Assembly (NCBI GenBank): GCA_012270975.1
Contig: JAAXHH010000034.1
Span: forward strand, 124,001-188,000
Direction: 5' to 3'
From: Candidatus Latescibacterota bacterium
Lineage (GTDB): Bacteria > JAAXHH01
Length of the DNA: 64,000 nucleotides
Numbering within the stretch: position 1 is the first letter of the stretch; every line of letters starts with the position of its first letter. The notes under the pieces were generated by a model. It was not told where the DNA came from, did not search any database, and saw nothing but the letters and a program-made list of their open reading frames with translations. Positions 7,705 to 17,685 of this stretch are shown in pieces. The translations under genes and the position numbers were made by a program.

Positions 7705-8762
7705 CCGGAATCATCATACTCATTGCCGTCGGCGCGCTTTTCCTTCCGCAATACGGACTGTACTGGCGCTTCCGGCGCAGGCGGTGGCTGCATTCGAGGC
7801 AGGCTATCGACGATGCCCTCGCCCATCTGCACCAGTTTCAGCACGACGGCCGGCAGGCGTCCGTGGAGTCCCTTTCAAATACCCTGGGCACATCGACGAA
7901 GCACACGTTGATCCTGGTCAACCGCATGGCGCAGCTGGACCTGGTGGTCATGACGGGGCAGGGCATGGGGCTCACGGCGGCGGGCCATCGCTGGGCGCTC
8001 CAGATCATCCGGGCTCACCGGCTGTTCGAGCGGTATCTCGCCGACGAAACCTCCGTACCCCGGGAAAAGATCCACGCCCATGCGCACCAGTTGGAACACA
8101 CGGTGACCGAGGCGCAGGTCGACAAGATGGATGCCGATATGGGCCATCCCACGTTCGATCCACAAGGGGATCCGATCCCGAACGCCGCCGGCGACATGAA
8201 GGAGATCGAAAGCCAGAAACTCGTCGACTGGCCGGCCGCCAAACCGGCGCAGATCGTGCATATCGAGGACGAGCCGCCGGAAGTGTATGCCCAGATCATC
8301 GCCGAGGACCTCCATCCCGGCATGATCATCACGATTGTAGACATGTCGCCCGTACGGATCGTCATCGGCACGCCGGACGCCGAACACGTACTGGCCCCGG
8401 TGGTCGCGGCGAACATCTCCGTGCGGGAGGCCCCCGCTGAGCGCATCGAACCGCCGGGCGTCCCGCTTACGACGCTGAAACACGGGGAACAGGGCCGCGT
8501 CGTTGGCCTGTCACCGGCCTGCCAGGGTTTGACCCGGCGGAGGTTCCTCGACCTGGGCCTGACGCCCGGAGCGCGCATCGAACGGGTCATGCAGAGTGCC
8601 TTCAGCGATCCCACGGCCTACCGGGTCCGGAACACCCTGATCGCTCTCCGCCGCGAACAGTCCGATCTGATCAGGATCGAACGGTCCGCATGGACCGAAC
8701 AGCCCGAACGGACCGAACAGCCCGAACAACACCAACAGAACGAAGGGGAGATCGGAGTATGA
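7701..8762 (+). CDS. Membrane-anchored DtxR-like protein with C-terminal FeoA domain
   Basis: 353 residues from the ATG overlapping the previous stop. An N-terminal membrane segment (about 3-16, [17 protein letters not shown]) is followed by a basic cluster RFRRRR, so the bulk is cytoplasmic. Then come a winged helix (35-95), a DtxR-like dimerisation region ([25 protein letters not shown]), an SH3-like domain and a second FeoA-type domain (about 255-330, with [19 protein letters not shown]). The last 20 residues hold a Glu-Gln-Pro repeat. A DtxR protein tethered to the membrane and carrying FeoA is unusual. It may link metal sensing directly to the FeoB transporter, or act as a structural FeoA rather than a repressor. 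It overlaps the FeoB GTPase gene by four bases. Confidence 0.85.
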   Translation: MTGIIILIAVGALFLPQYGLYWRFRRRRWLHSRQAIDDALAHLHQFQHDGRQASVESLSNTLGTSTKHTLILVNRMAQLDLVVMTGQGMGLTAAGHRWALQIIRAHRLFERYLADETSVPREKIHAHAHQLEHTVTEAQVDKMDADMGHPTFDPQGDPIPNAAGDMKEIESQKLVDWPAAKPAQIVHIEDEPPEVYAQIIAEDLHPGMIITIVDMSPVRIVIGTPDAEHVLAPVVAANISVREAPAERIEPPGVPLTTLKHGEQGRVVGLSPACQGLTRRRFLDLGLTPGARIERVMQSAFSDPTAYRVRNTLIALRREQSDLIRIERSAWTEQPERTEQPEQHQQNEGEIGV

Positions 8763-9613
8763 GTACGGAATCCGCGCTACCTGGACCGCCGGAACGGGCC
8801 GGAACGCCGGAGCCGGCCGCACCGGCCGCACCGCCCGGACACGACTGCGCGTCCTGTGCACTGCAGGAAAACCTGGTTCAGATGGGGATTTCGCTGGACC
8901 GGTGGGACTATGTCATCGCCCTGGCGGGCAACCCGAACGTGGGAAAGAGCACGGTCTTCAATGCGTTGACCGGTTTGAAGCAGCATACGGGGAACTGGCC
9001 GGGGAAGACGGTCAATCGCGCCGAGGGCGGCTTCGAGTTCAACGGCAGAAGGTACAAGATGATCGATCTGCCCGGCACGTATTCCCTTCTTTCCGCCTCC
9101 ATAGACGAGGAGATCGCCCGGGACTTCATCCTCTTCGGACGCCCGGACTGCGCGTTGATCGTCGTCGACGCCACCATGCTGGAGCGCAATCTCAACCTGG
9201 TGCTCCAGGTGCTGGAGATTACGGACAAGGCGGTGCTCTGCCTGAACCTGATGGACGAGGCCGTACGCAGGGGCATCTCGGTGGATCACCGCGCACTGTC
9301 GCGCGAACTGGGCGTACCGGTCGTACCGGTATCGGCAAGGAAGGGGGAAGGACTCGGCCTCCTGATGCGCACGGTTGCCGACGTGATCCAGGGGACGATC
9401 CGGAACGCGCCGCGGCGCATAACAGGCAACGGAGACCTCGACCGGACCGTGGATACAATCACGGGCATGCTGCGCGAATCGTACCCGGACCTGCCGAACC
9501 CCCGCTGGATCGCCTTCAGGCTCCTCGACGGCGACTACCGGGTGCGCCAGGCCCTGGAACAGGGCGAATTCAGCCGGATGGGCGCCCTGGCGGAACTAAA
9601 GACACGGGAATGA
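8759..9613 (+). CDS. feoB: FeoB GTPase (N-terminal G domain as a separate protein)
   Basis: 284 residues comprising only the cytoplasmic part of FeoB. A Pro/Ala-rich leader with a Cys pair (Cys30, Cys33) precedes the G domain: G1 GNPNVGKST (57-65), G2 in TGNWPGKT, G3 DLPG (103-106), G4 NLMD (163-166), G5 VSARKGEG. A helical region resembling the GDI domain follows. In most bacteria this is fused to the ferrous-iron permease of about 480 residues encoded next. Here the reading frame ends in TGA and the permease starts at the overlapping ATG, so the break is clean and translationally coupled, not a random frameshift. The two products presumably assemble into one Fe2+ transporter. Confidence 0.93.
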   Translation: MSTESALPGPPERAGTPEPAAPAAPPGHDCASCALQENLVQMGISLDRWDYVIALAGNPNVGKSTVFNALTGLKQHTGNWPGKTVNRAEGGFEFNGRRYKMIDLPGTYSLLSASIDEEIARDFILFGRPDCALIVVDATMLERNLNLVLQVLEITDKAVLCLNLMDEAVRRGISVDHRALSRELGVPVVPVSARKGEGLGLLMRTVADVIQGTIRNAPRRITGNGDLDRTVDTITGMLRESYPDLPNPRWIAFRLLDGDYRVRQALEQGEFSRMGALAELKTRE

Positions 9614-11037
9614 GGGATATGAGCGACACTGCGACGAGATCCCGTACCGGGGAGGACATCCTCGGCCGGGTCGAAGAAATGCAGCGGGGGCTGGAAGGGT
9701 CGTACCGGGATGAAATCGTCGAGGCCATCTACCAGGACGCCGAGGCCATCAGCCGGAAGGTCGTCCGTACCGGCGAGAAGACTTCCTATCCGTGGGAACA
9801 GAAGCTGGATCGCATCGTAACCTCGAAGGTCTGGGGCCTGCCCTTCATGGCCCTGCTCCTGGGCGTCGTCTTCTGGGTCACGATTTCGGGGGCGAACGTG
9901 CCCTCCGCCATGCTGGCCGAAGGACTGTTCTGGCTCGGTGCACGCGGCGTCGAGCTCTTCGAGTGGCTGGGCATGCCGTGGTGGGCCACCGGGTTCGTCT
10001 GGCACGGTGTCTACCGGGGACTGGCCTGGGTGATCGCCGTCATGCTTCCCCCCATGGCGATTTTCTTTCCCATTTTCACCATACTGGAAGACCTGGGGTA
10101 CCTCCCCCGAGTGGCATTCAACGTCGACGCGCTGTTCAAGAAAGCGGGCGCCCACGGCAAGCAGGCGCTTACCATGAGCATGGGCCTGGGCTGCAACGCG
10201 GCGGGCGTGGTAGCCTGCAGAGTAATCGACTCGCCGCGGGAGCGGCTGATCGCCATCCTTACCAATAACTTCATGCCCTGCAACGGGCGGTGGCCCACGC
10301 TGATCATGCTCGCGACCCTGTTCGTGGCGGCGGCCTTCCCGCCGGCCTTCGCGGCCATGGCCGCGGCCGGCTCCCTCGTCCTCATCGTCCTGATCGGCGC
10401 CGCGACGACCCTGCTGGTTTCGGCCATTCTGTCCCGGTCCTTTCTGCGCGGCGAAGCCAGCAGTTTCACGCTGGAACTCCCGCCCTACCGGCGTCCCAGC
10501 ATCCTGCGCGTGCTGTACACCTCGCTGATAGACCGGACGATCTTCGTATTGTGGCGCGCGGTGGTCATGGCCGTGCCGGCGGGCGGCGTGATCTGGCTGC
10601 TGAGCAACATCCACGCCGGGGGACAAAGCCTGACGGTATGGGTCTCGCAGTGGCTGGAACCCGTGGGACGGGCCATCGGTCTCGACGGCGTGATCCTGCT
10701 GGCCTACATCATCGCCATCCCCGCCAACGAAATCGTGGTTCCTACCATCATCATGGCCTATACGGGCGCCGGCATGATGATCGAACTGGACACGATGGCG
10801 GAACTGCGGCAACTCCTGGTGGACCAGCAGGGATGGACCCTCCTCACCGCCGTCTGCCTGATGCTCTTCTCCCTGCTGCACAACCCGTGTTCCACGACCA
10901 TGTGGACGGTCTACCGGGAAACCAGGAGCGTGAAGTGGACTGTCGTGAGCGGTCTCATGCCCCTGGTCATCGCCTTCATCCTGCTCTTCATCGTCGCCCA
11001 GACCGCCTACTGGATCATGGGACTGGCGGGATGGTGA
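9610..11037 (+). CDS. feoB: FeoB permease (membrane part as a separate protein)
   Basis: 475 residues from the ATG at 9610, which overlaps the GTPase stop codon; a second ATG at 9619 is possible. A cytoplasmic stretch (1-65) matches the region that normally joins the G domain to the membrane part. It is followed by about eight to nine membrane segments with the two Gate repeats. The first Gate includes [13 protein letters not shown] with its Cys and the [11 protein letters not shown] loop. The second carries the HNPCSTTMW motif. It moves Fe2+ across the inner membrane together with the GTPase and FeoA-type partner encoded upstream. It is the last gene of the operon. Confidence 0.93.
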   Translation: MRDMSDTATRSRTGEDILGRVEEMQRGLEGSYRDEIVEAIYQDAEAISRKVVRTGEKTSYPWEQKLDRIVTSKVWGLPFMALLLGVVFWVTISGANVPSAMLAEGLFWLGARGVELFEWLGMPWWATGFVWHGVYRGLAWVIAVMLPPMAIFFPIFTILEDLGYLPRVAFNVDALFKKAGAHGKQALTMSMGLGCNAAGVVACRVIDSPRERLIAILTNNFMPCNGRWPTLIMLATLFVAAAFPPAFAAMAAAGSLVLIVLIGAATTLLVSAILSRSFLRGEASSFTLELPPYRRPSILRVLYTSLIDRTIFVLWRAVVMAVPAGGVIWLLSNIHAGGQSLTVWVSQWLEPVGRAIGLDGVILLAYIIAIPANEIVVPTIIMAYTGAGMMIELDTMAELRQLLVDQQGWTLLTAVCLMLFSLLHNPCSTTMWTVYRETRSVKWTVVSGLMPLVIAFILLFIVAQTAYWIMGLAGW

Positions 11038-11065
11038 CACCTGAAGTTTCCGGACGCGCAGACTA

Positions 11066-11089
11066 CTACCTGGGAAGCAGGTAGCCTCT
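11066..11089. terminator. Possible hairpin terminator between convergent genes
   Basis: A perfect stem of CTACCTG and CAGGTAG (11066-11072 and 11078-11084) with a 5-base loop is followed on the plus strand by a pyrimidine run CCTCTCTCTTTC. It lies 28 bases after the feoB permease and overlaps the stop codon of the convergent cysNC gene. The T-run is weak, so this is tentative. Confidence 0.35.
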
Positions 11090-12976
11090 CTCTTTCATCA
11101 ACTCGACGATTCGGGTAACGGACCGATCGACGGGATCGGTCTCCGACGAGACCGTCAGCGCCGGATCGCGGGGCTTCTCGTAGGGGTAATCCACGCCGGC
11201 GAGGTTACGCAGCAGGCCCCGGTCCGACTGCTCGTAACAGCCCGTGGTGTCATGCCGCCGGCACCAGTCCAGCGACGCGTCTACGAAGACTTCCACGTAT
11301 CGGCCGGCTCCGATCCGTTCGGCCACCTGGCGGCGGCTTTCCTCGCCCGGCGAAATGAACGAGGCGATGACGATGAGGCCCGATTCGTTCAGCATGGCCG
11401 CGCATTCGGCTACGCGCCGCAGGTTCTCGGCCTGGTCCGCCGCCGAAAAGCCCAGGTCGCGGCTGAGTCCGCTTCGAACGACCGAACTGTCCAGCACCAC
11501 CACCGAGTACCCCGCTTCGTACAGCGCCTTTTCCAGTCCGTAGGTGACAGCCGATTTCCCCGAGCCCACCAGTCCGGTGATCCAGATCGTGCACGGCTTC
11601 TGGCCATAGCGCGCGACGCGGCGGTCCGGGTCCACCAGGCTGGACCTTTTCGATGTAGCGGCCCTGGGTTCGGAATCGGCGTCCACGTCCATAGGCACCC
11701 GGTCTTCCGGAAGCCGGTCGATGATCATGCCCGCGGCCACGGTATGGTTGGACAGATAGTCCACCAGGATGAAACTCCCCGTCAATCGGTTGTTCTGGTA
11801 CGCGTCGGAGAATAGCGGGGTGTTCGAGGTCAGCGCCACCCGGCCGATTTCATTGAGCGAAAGGCAGGGCACGTTGACTTTGTGCAGCGTGTCCACGTCG
11901 ATCCGGTAGTCGACGTGGTCAATGCTCACGCGGGCGGTCTGCGTGGTCTGCTTGATCAGGTAGTGGCGGGCCGGATCCATGGGGGCTTCGTCCATCCACA
12001 CCACCATGGCCTCGAATCGCCAGACCACGTGGGGCAGATTCCGCGGATGTACGATCATGTCTCCCCGGCTGACATCCACCTCGTCTTCGAGCTGCAGCGA
12101 TATGGACATGGGCGGATAGGCCGCGTCTAGGTCGCCGTCGAAGCTGGAGACCGACTTCACCCGGGTCCGGTTCTGGCCGGGCAGGATCAGCACCTCGTCC
12201 CCGGGCCGGACCACGCCGGACAGCACCGATCCCGCGTAGTACCGCGCATCCTGGTCGGGGCGGATGACGTACTGCACGGGAAAGCGCAGGTCCACCAGGT
12301 TGCGATCGGTCAGGAACTGGACGTCCTCCAGGATATCCAGCACCGTCTGGCCGTGATACCACGGCATGCGGTCACTCTGCTCCACCACGTTGTCGCCGAG
12401 GAGGGCGCTCACCGGAACGAGCCGTATGTCGCTGACGTTCAGCTTCGCGGCATAGTCCAGGAATTCGTGGCGGATGGCGGAAAAGACCTCCTCGCTGTAG
12501 TCCACCATGTCCATCTTGTTGACGGCCACGACCAGGTGTTGTATGCCGAGCAGGGACGTGATGAAAGCGTGGCGGCGGGTCTGCGTCAACACGCCGTTGC
12601 GCGCGTCGACCAGTACGATCGCGAGGCTTGCGCCGGATGCCCCGGTCGCCATGTTCCGGGTGTACTGCTCATGGCCGGGCGTGTCGGCGATAATGAACTT
12701 CCGCCTCGGCGTCGAGAAATACCGGTAGGCTACGTCGATGGTGATGCCCTGTTCCCTTTCGGCCTTGAGGCCGTCCAGCAACAGGGCCAGGTCGGGGGCT
12801 TCGTCCTTGCGGGCCAACTGCTTGAGGGAGGCGAGATGGTCCTCGTAGATGTTCTTCGAGTCGGCCAGGAGACGGCCGATCAACGTGGACTTGCCGTCGT
12901 CCACGCTGCCCGCCGTACTGAATCGCAACAGTTCTTTTTCTTCGTTCTGCGTCAAAAACGTCTGGATGTCGGTCAT
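11066..12976 (-). CDS. cysNC: CysN-CysC fusion: sulfate adenylyltransferase GTPase subunit with a degenerate APS kinase domain
   Basis: 636 residues. The CysN half (1-430) is complete: [10 protein letters not shown]-loop, [20 protein letters not shown], then EF-Tu-like beta-barrel domains. With CysD it makes adenosine 5'-phosphosulfate from ATP and sulfate, driven by GTP. The CysC half (455-636) keeps a P-loop (GLVGSGKS) and FISPGEESR. However, the conserved DGDN motif reads DSSV and the KGLY motif reads TGCY, so kinase activity is doubtful. A separate intact CysC lies 1.1 kb upstream on the same strand. Usual family length. Gene order cysC, cysD, cysNC suggests one sulfate-activation unit. 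Confidence 0.92.
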   Translation of the reverse strand: MTDIQTFLTQNEEKELLRFSTAGSVDDGKSTLIGRLLADSKNIYEDHLASLKQLARKDEAPDLALLLDGLKAEREQGITIDVAYRYFSTPRRKFIIADTPGHEQYTRNMATGASGASLAIVLVDARNGVLTQTRRHAFITSLLGIQHLVVAVNKMDMVDYSEEVFSAIRHEFLDYAAKLNVSDIRLVPVSALLGDNVVEQSDRMPWYHGQTVLDILEDVQFLTDRNLVDLRFPVQYVIRPDQDARYYAGSVLSGVVRPGDEVLILPGQNRTRVKSVSSFDGDLDAAYPPMSISLQLEDEVDVSRGDMIVHPRNLPHVVWRFEAMVVWMDEAPMDPARHYLIKQTTQTARVSIDHVDYRIDVDTLHKVNVPCLSLNEIGRVALTSNTPLFSDAYQNNRLTGSFILVDYLSNHTVAAGMIIDRLPEDRVPMDVDADSEPRAATSKRSSLVDPDRRVARYGQKPCTIWITGLVGSGKSAVTYGLEKALYEAGYSVVVLDSSVVRSGLSRDLGFSAADQAENLRRVAECAAMLNESGLIVIASFISPGEESRRQVAERIGAGRYVEVFVDASLDWCRRHDTTGCYEQSDRGLLRNLAGVDYPYEKPRDPALTVSSETDPVDRSVTRIVELMKERGYLLPR

Positions 12977-13033
12977 TTCAAGAGTCGCTGCCGGTCGGAT
13001 GGGCGGACCGCCGCTTCGGCGGCCGAGCCGTCT

Positions 13034-13939
13034 TTAGAAATAGCCTTCCCGCTTCTTCATTTCCATCGAGCCTTCCTGGTCGTGATCGATGATGCGGGTA
13101 GACCGTTCGGATATGCGTTCCACCATCATTTCCTCGATGATCTCTTCGACGGACGTGGCAGTGGAACGCACGGCGCCGGTGCACGGAGAACAGCCCAGCG
13201 TGCGGAACCGGCAGACCATGGACCGGGGCGTTTCACCGGGCAGGATGCGGGCCTGTCCCTCCACGGGAATCAGTTGTTCTCCCCGGATCACGACCCGGCG
13301 CTCCCGGGCGAAGTACAGGGGCACGACCGGGATGTTCTCCCGGTGGATGTACATCCAGATATCCAGTTCGGTCCAGTTGGAGAGGGGAAACACCCGGATG
13401 GATTCCTCCTGGCCGACGCGGCAGTTGTAGAGGTTCCAAAGTTCGGGCCGCTGGTTCTTCGGATCCCACTGGCCGAACCGGTCCCGGAAGGAGAAGAACC
13501 GCTCCTTGGCCCGCGACTTCTCCTCCTCGCGGCGGGCGCCGCCGAGGGCGGCGTCGAAGCCTCCTGACCTGAGCCCGTCGAGCAGGGCCTGGGTCTTCAG
13601 CAGGCCGCAGCAGCGCTGCGTGCCGAGATCGTACGGATTGGCGCCGACGGCGATGGCGTCCTCGTTGCGGAAGACGATCAGGTCCGCCGCATATTCTTCG
13701 GCCATGCGCGCCCTGAAGTCGTACATCTCCTCGAACTTGTACCCCGTATCGACATGCATGAGCGGAAAGGGCAGCTTCTGCGGATAGAAGGCCTTGCGCG
13801 CGAGATGCAGCATGACCGAGGAATCCTTGCCGACCGAATACAGCATCACCGGCCGTTCGAATTCAGCGACGACTTCCCGCATCACGTGGATGCTCTCGGC
13901 TTCGAGCTGCATCATGTGCGAGATGGTGTAACGGGGCAT
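13034..13939 (-). CDS. cysD: Sulfate adenylyltransferase subunit 2
   Basis: 301 residues, standard length. The PP-loop is [10 protein letters not shown] near residue 35, followed by [12 protein letters not shown] and the C-terminal [11 protein letters not shown] and KKREGYF tail typical of CysD. It catalyses ATP sulfurylase chemistry together with the GTPase subunit encoded 57 bases downstream. Nothing unusual. Confidence 0.96.
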   Translation of the reverse strand: MPRYTISHMMQLEAESIHVMREVVAEFERPVMLYSVGKDSSVMLHLARKAFYPQKLPFPLMHVDTGYKFEEMYDFRARMAEEYAADLIVFRNEDAIAVGANPYDLGTQRCCGLLKTQALLDGLRSGGFDAALGGARREEEKSRAKERFFSFRDRFGQWDPKNQRPELWNLYNCRVGQEESIRVFPLSNWTELDIWMYIHRENIPVVPLYFARERRVVIRGEQLIPVEGQARILPGETPRSMVCRFRTLGCSPCTGAVRSTATSVEEIIEEMMVERISERSTRIIDHDQEGSMEMKKREGYF

Positions 13940-14058
13940 GGATGGATTACCGCCTCTCTGGTCGATTGACCGGGCAAAAACCGGGACGGGGGGTCGCCGA
14001 ACGAGCCCGGCCGCCCGGAGTCGCCGGGACCATTACCCGCGTGGACTTCCTCATAAGG

Positions 14059-14595
14059 TCATACATAGGGTTCGACATGTCGCATCACCGCGGCCACGGA
14101 CTCCCCGACGGTTTGACGCGAGGTGTCGATCACCAGTTCCGGTCCGTCCGGTTCTTCGTAAGGATCGTCTATGCCGGTGAAGCCCTCGATTTCACCCCGG
14201 CGGGACTTCGCGTAGAGTCCCTTTACGTCCCGCGATTCGCACACGGCCAACGGTGTGGACACGTGTACTTCAATGAACCGGCGGCATAATTCCCGGACCC
14301 GGTTGCGGGCTTCCCTGTAGGGTGAAATAAGGGACACGACCGGGCAGACGCCGTTTCGCTCGAGGACCGCGGCCAGGTATCCCACGCGTGCGATGTGGGC
14401 CACACGTTCGTCCCGGGTGAAACCGATATCGGGGAAAAGGGCCCTGATTTCATCTCCATCCAGCCGTTCGGCCTTGATGTTCCTGTCTTTCAAATTAGTG
14501 TGGACCCGATCCGCGATGGTGCTCTTTCCCGACCCGGACAACCCTGTGAACCATAGGACGAAAGGGCTTTGTGCCTCGTGAGGTCTGCCGGACAA
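14059..14595 (-). CDS. cysC: Adenylylsulfate kinase, stand-alone
   Basis: 178 residues. It phosphorylates APS to PAPS. The P-loop is GLSGSGKST, the APS-binding motif DGDEIR is intact, as are ISPYREARNRVRE, KGLYAKSRRGEIEGFTGIDDPYE and the other lid residues. This contrasts with the eroded CysC domain in the cysNC product and suggests that this protein supplies the activity. It lies 119 bases upstream of cysD on the same strand. PAPS could feed assimilatory reduction or sulfotransferases; a damaged sulfotransferase gene lies at 41 kb. Confidence 0.95.
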   Translation of the reverse strand: MSGRPHEAQSPFVLWFTGLSGSGKSTIADRVHTNLKDRNIKAERLDGDEIRALFPDIGFTRDERVAHIARVGYLAAVLERNGVCPVVSLISPYREARNRVRELCRRFIEVHVSTPLAVCESRDVKGLYAKSRRGEIEGFTGIDDPYEEPDGPELVIDTSRQTVGESVAAVMRHVEPYV

Positions 14596-15042
14596 TTGTC
14601 GAACTCCGCGCTTCGAATCCGAACCTGATTCAAACTGCTGTCATTCAGCACCTGATTCAACTGCTGTCATTCAGCGCATACCATATTATGAATCCGGTTA
14701 CGAATAGCAACAGATATATGACATCCCCGGCACGATCTGCCGGCGAGCGCCGGGGTTTGGCGTCCGGAAGCCGGACGACGGACGATCCGTATGCGCCCGG
14801 CAATTGTATCGCCCGTGAAATACCTTGACCGTGCCTCGCGATATTCCGAGTTTCTCCACTGGACACCTGGTCTTGCGCGCGTACTTCAGGGAGTGATGAC
14901 TCGAGGCGCGCAAGCGCGGCGGCCGAAGTCGATTCTGCAAAGGATACCTTAAGAAAGATTGTCAAAAACGCGTAAGGTATTTGTCGTTCGTCCACCTCGC
15001 GGGTTGGAGAGAACCGACCCGCCGCCGGACTTAGGAGTATTC
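14596..15042. other. 447-base intergenic region with a tandem repeat
   Basis: This lies between divergent cysC and the efflux operon. At 14623-14649 and 14650-14675 the same 26-27-base unit (starting ACCTGATTCAA, ending GTCATTCAGC) occurs twice in direct tandem, the second copy lacking one A. A minus-strand frame near 14657-14750 would encode a hydrophobic tail (VIYLLLFVTGFIIWYAL), but it has no credible start or ribosome site. No clear promoter was recognised. Confidence 0.5.
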
Positions 15043-16473
15043 TTGAGATCGGTTTGTTCCATCCTCTTGTCCGCGGCGCTGATCCTGAGTTGCGCTTCTG
15101 CCCCGAAGCTCCAGATTCCGCCGATAGACGCCGACGTTCCCTCGAAATGGACCGCCGGACCATCGGAGTACGGCCGCTTCGCGGCGCGCTGGTGGGTCGA
15201 TTTCGGTGACCCGCGGCTGGATGGGCTCGTTGACGAGGCCCTGGCGCACAACTACGACCTTAAGGCCGCCTCCGGCCGCATGGCGGCCGCAAGGGCGCAG
15301 GCACGTATCGTCGGCGCCCCCCTGTTTCCCCAGGTCAGCCTGGACTTCAACCGTTCGCGGCAACGCCGGAACTTCATCGGATTTCCCATTCCGGGCGGTA
15401 ATGGCGGTGTGTTGAATACCACGTCGACGAATTACGGCGTATCGACCAACATAAACTGGGAAGTCGACCTCTGGGGCCGCCTCAGCGATGACAAGGCGGC
15501 CGCGCTGGCGGACATGCAGGGTTCGCAGGCCGATCTGTACGGCGCGCGGTCATCCGTCGCGGGGCAGACCGCCAAGGCGTGGTTCGCTGCCGTGGAAGCC
15601 CATCGCCAGCTCGAGTTGGCCCGGGCGACCAGGGACAATTTCAAGGTAGTCAACGAACGTATCGACAACCGGTACCGAAGAGGACTCCGGCCCGCTCTCG
15701 ACCTGCGCCTGTCACTTTCAAACGTGGCCGCGGCGGAGGCCGTCGTCCTGCAGAGAATGCAACAGTTCGACAGTGTCGTCCGGCAGCTCGAAATCCTGCT
15801 GGGCAGGTATCCGGCGGCTGAAATGACGATCGGGTCGGACCTTCCTCCCGTACCTGAAGCCGTACCGGCGGGTCTTCCTGCCGATCTCATCGCGCGGCGG
15901 CCGGACCTGATGCTCGCCGAACGGCAGCTTGCCGCGGCGGGGGCACGGATCGCCGTCGCGAAAAAGGCGAGGTACCCGGCGATCCGGTTGACCGGTTCGG
16001 GCGGGACCTCCTCGGCCGCGCTGACCGACCTGCTCGACGGCGATTTCATCGTCTGGAGCCTCGCCTCCAGCCTGCTGCAGCCCCTTTTCCAGGGCGGACG
16101 TCTCCGCGCGGGTGTGACGCTGGCCGAGGCCAACCGGGACCAGGTGCTCGCGAATTTCGCGGGCCGGGCCCTTCGCGCCTATGGGGAGGTGGAGACCGCC
16201 CTGGTAGCGGACGGATTGCTCAAGCAGCGGGAAGCCGCGCTGCTTGAAGCCTCCACGCAGGCCACGGCCGCCCGTGAACTGGCGGAATCCCGGTACCATG
16301 GCGGACTGAGCGACGTGATCACCATGCTGGACGCCCAGCGGCGCGCCTTCGATTCCGAAGGTCAATATCTGGCCGTGCGGCGCCAACGGCTGGACGCGCG
16401 GGTCGATCTCTACCTGGCGCTCGGGGGCGGATTCGAACGCATGGTAGTGGAAACAGGGGAAACACAGGAGTAA
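15043..16473 (+). CDS. Outer-membrane efflux lipoprotein (NodT/OprM family)
   Basis: 476 residues from a TTG at 15043, chosen because AGGAG lies 6 bases upstream and the result is a clean lipoprotein signal: RSVCSILLSAALILSC with the lipobox Cys near residue 17. Two outer-membrane efflux (TolC-like) repeats follow, with the family motifs WWVDFGDPRLDGLVDEAL near the N-terminus and DLIARRPDLMLAERQLAAAGA in the middle. It forms the trimeric exit duct of a tripartite pump. Three bases separate its stop from the adaptor gene, so the three genes form one operon. Normal length for the family. Confidence 0.92.
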   Translation: MRSVCSILLSAALILSCASAPKLQIPPIDADVPSKWTAGPSEYGRFAARWWVDFGDPRLDGLVDEALAHNYDLKAASGRMAAARAQARIVGAPLFPQVSLDFNRSRQRRNFIGFPIPGGNGGVLNTTSTNYGVSTNINWEVDLWGRLSDDKAAALADMQGSQADLYGARSSVAGQTAKAWFAAVEAHRQLELARATRDNFKVVNERIDNRYRRGLRPALDLRLSLSNVAAAEAVVLQRMQQFDSVVRQLEILLGRYPAAEMTIGSDLPPVPEAVPAGLPADLIARRPDLMLAERQLAAAGARIAVAKKARYPAIRLTGSGGTSSAALTDLLDGDFIVWSLASSLLQPLFQGGRLRAGVTLAEANRDQVLANFAGRALRAYGEVETALVADGLLKQREAALLEASTQATAARELAESRYHGGLSDVITMLDAQRRAFDSEGQYLAVRRQRLDARVDLYLALGGGFERMVVETGETQE

Positions 16474-16476
16474 CGG

Positions 16477-17685
16477 ATGAACAAGTGGGTCAAGACATTC
16501 CTGCCGCTGGGCATTATCGCGGGATCGGTGCTGATCCTGGTCTTCCTGGTCCGCAGCAGACCCGTGGTGGAAAGCAAGCCGCCGGCCATCCCGCCGCCGA
16601 TTGTTCGCGTGACCACCGCGACCCTGGACACGGTCCGGCTCACGGTGCGGTCCCAGGGCGCCGTGATGCCGAGGACCGAGAGCGCGTTATCGGCGGAGAC
16701 GGACGGACAGATCGTTTACGTTTCGCCGTCCTTCGTACCCGGCGGATTCTTCGAAAGAGACGAATTGCTGGTGCGCCTGGATCCTCGCGACGCGGAACTG
16801 GCGGTCACGCGGGCCGCAGCGGATACGGCCCGGTTTGCCACCGCGCTGCAGATCGAACAGGAGGAATCCCGTCTGGCCCAGGACGAATGGCGCCAACTGG
16901 GCTCGGGCGCGCCCATGCCGCTGGTCCTGAGAGAACCCCAACTGGCCCAGGCCCGGGCGAACCTGGAAGCATCTGTCGCGGCGCTTCAGCAGGCGCAGCT
17001 CAACCTGGAACGAACCGAGATCCGCGCGCCGTACGCCGGCCGGGTGCGGAAGAAGAACGTGGACGTGGGTCAGTTCCTCCGGCGGGGCGAGGCGCTGGCG
17101 ACCATCTACGCGATCAACTATGCCGAGATACGGCTGCCCATACCCGATGAAGAACTGGCGTTTTTCGACACCCCCATGCAATTCCGCGGCGAGATGGCCC
17201 GGACTCAAGGTCCTCCGGTCGTGATCAGCGCGGAATTCGCCGGCCGGCAACACCGGTGGAACGGCAGGGTGGTACGCATGGAAGGCGAGATCGATCCCAT
17301 GAGCCGGATGGTCTACGCCGTGGCAAGAGTGGAGAATCCCTACGGCCGCGGAGCGAATCCCGACCGGCCGCCCCTGGGGATCGGCATGTTCATCGAGGCC
17401 GAAATCCTGGGCAGAAGTTATCCCGACGTGGCGGTATTGCCCCGGACGGCCATGCATGGCGAAAACCGGATCGCCGTGATCGATGAAGAGAACAGGCTTC
17501 GCTTCCGCAACGTGGACGTCCTGCGGATAGAATCGGACCGGGTGCTCATCCTGAGCGGGATCGAAACGGGCGAACGCGTCTGTCTGTCCGCCCTCGAAAC
17601 CCAGGTGGACGGCATGGAAGTGCGCATACTTGAAACCGAATCGGCTGGCGCCGTCGTCCAGGAAGAGGAAGGTACGGGCAGATGA
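16477..17685 (+). CDS. RND efflux periplasmic adaptor (membrane fusion protein)
   Basis: 402 residues. N-terminal membrane anchor (about 8-24, PLGIIAGSVLILVFLV), a split lipoyl-like domain (ALSAETDGQIVYVSP and later RAPYAGRVRKKNVDVGQFL) around a helical hairpin, then beta-barrel and membrane-proximal domains. It joins the inner-membrane pump to the outer-membrane duct. The stop overlaps the pump's ATG (ATGA). The substrate cannot be predicted from the sequence. Confidence 0.92.
   Translation: MNKWVKTFLPLGIIAGSVLILVFLVRSRPVVESKPPAIPPPIVRVTTATLDTVRLTVRSQGAVMPRTESALSAETDGQIVYVSPSFVPGGFFERDELLVRLDPRDAELAVTRAAADTARFATALQIEQEESRLAQDEWRQLGSGAPMPLVLREPQLAQARANLEASVAALQQAQLNLERTEIRAPYAGRVRKKNVDVGQFLRRGEALATIYAINYAEIRLPIPDEELAFFDTPMQFRGEMARTQGPPVVISAEFAGRQHRWNGRVVRMEGEIDPMSRMVYAVARVENPYGRGANPDRPPLGIGMFIEAEILGRSYPDVAVLPRTAMHGENRIAVIDEENRLRFRNVDVLRIESDRVLILSGIETGERVCLSALETQVDGMEVRILETESAGAVVQEEEGTGR

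Noticed and set aside
9600-9620. The feoB break as a frameshift mutation
   Set aside because: The GTPase ends and the permease begins in an exact ATGA overlap at the domain boundary, as in the other gene pairs of this operon, which fits a functional split.
14657-15163. Minus-strand frame with a hydrophobic tail before the efflux operon
   Set aside because: No ribosome site or plausible start, low-complexity basic N-terminus, and it overlaps the lipoprotein gene on the other strand.
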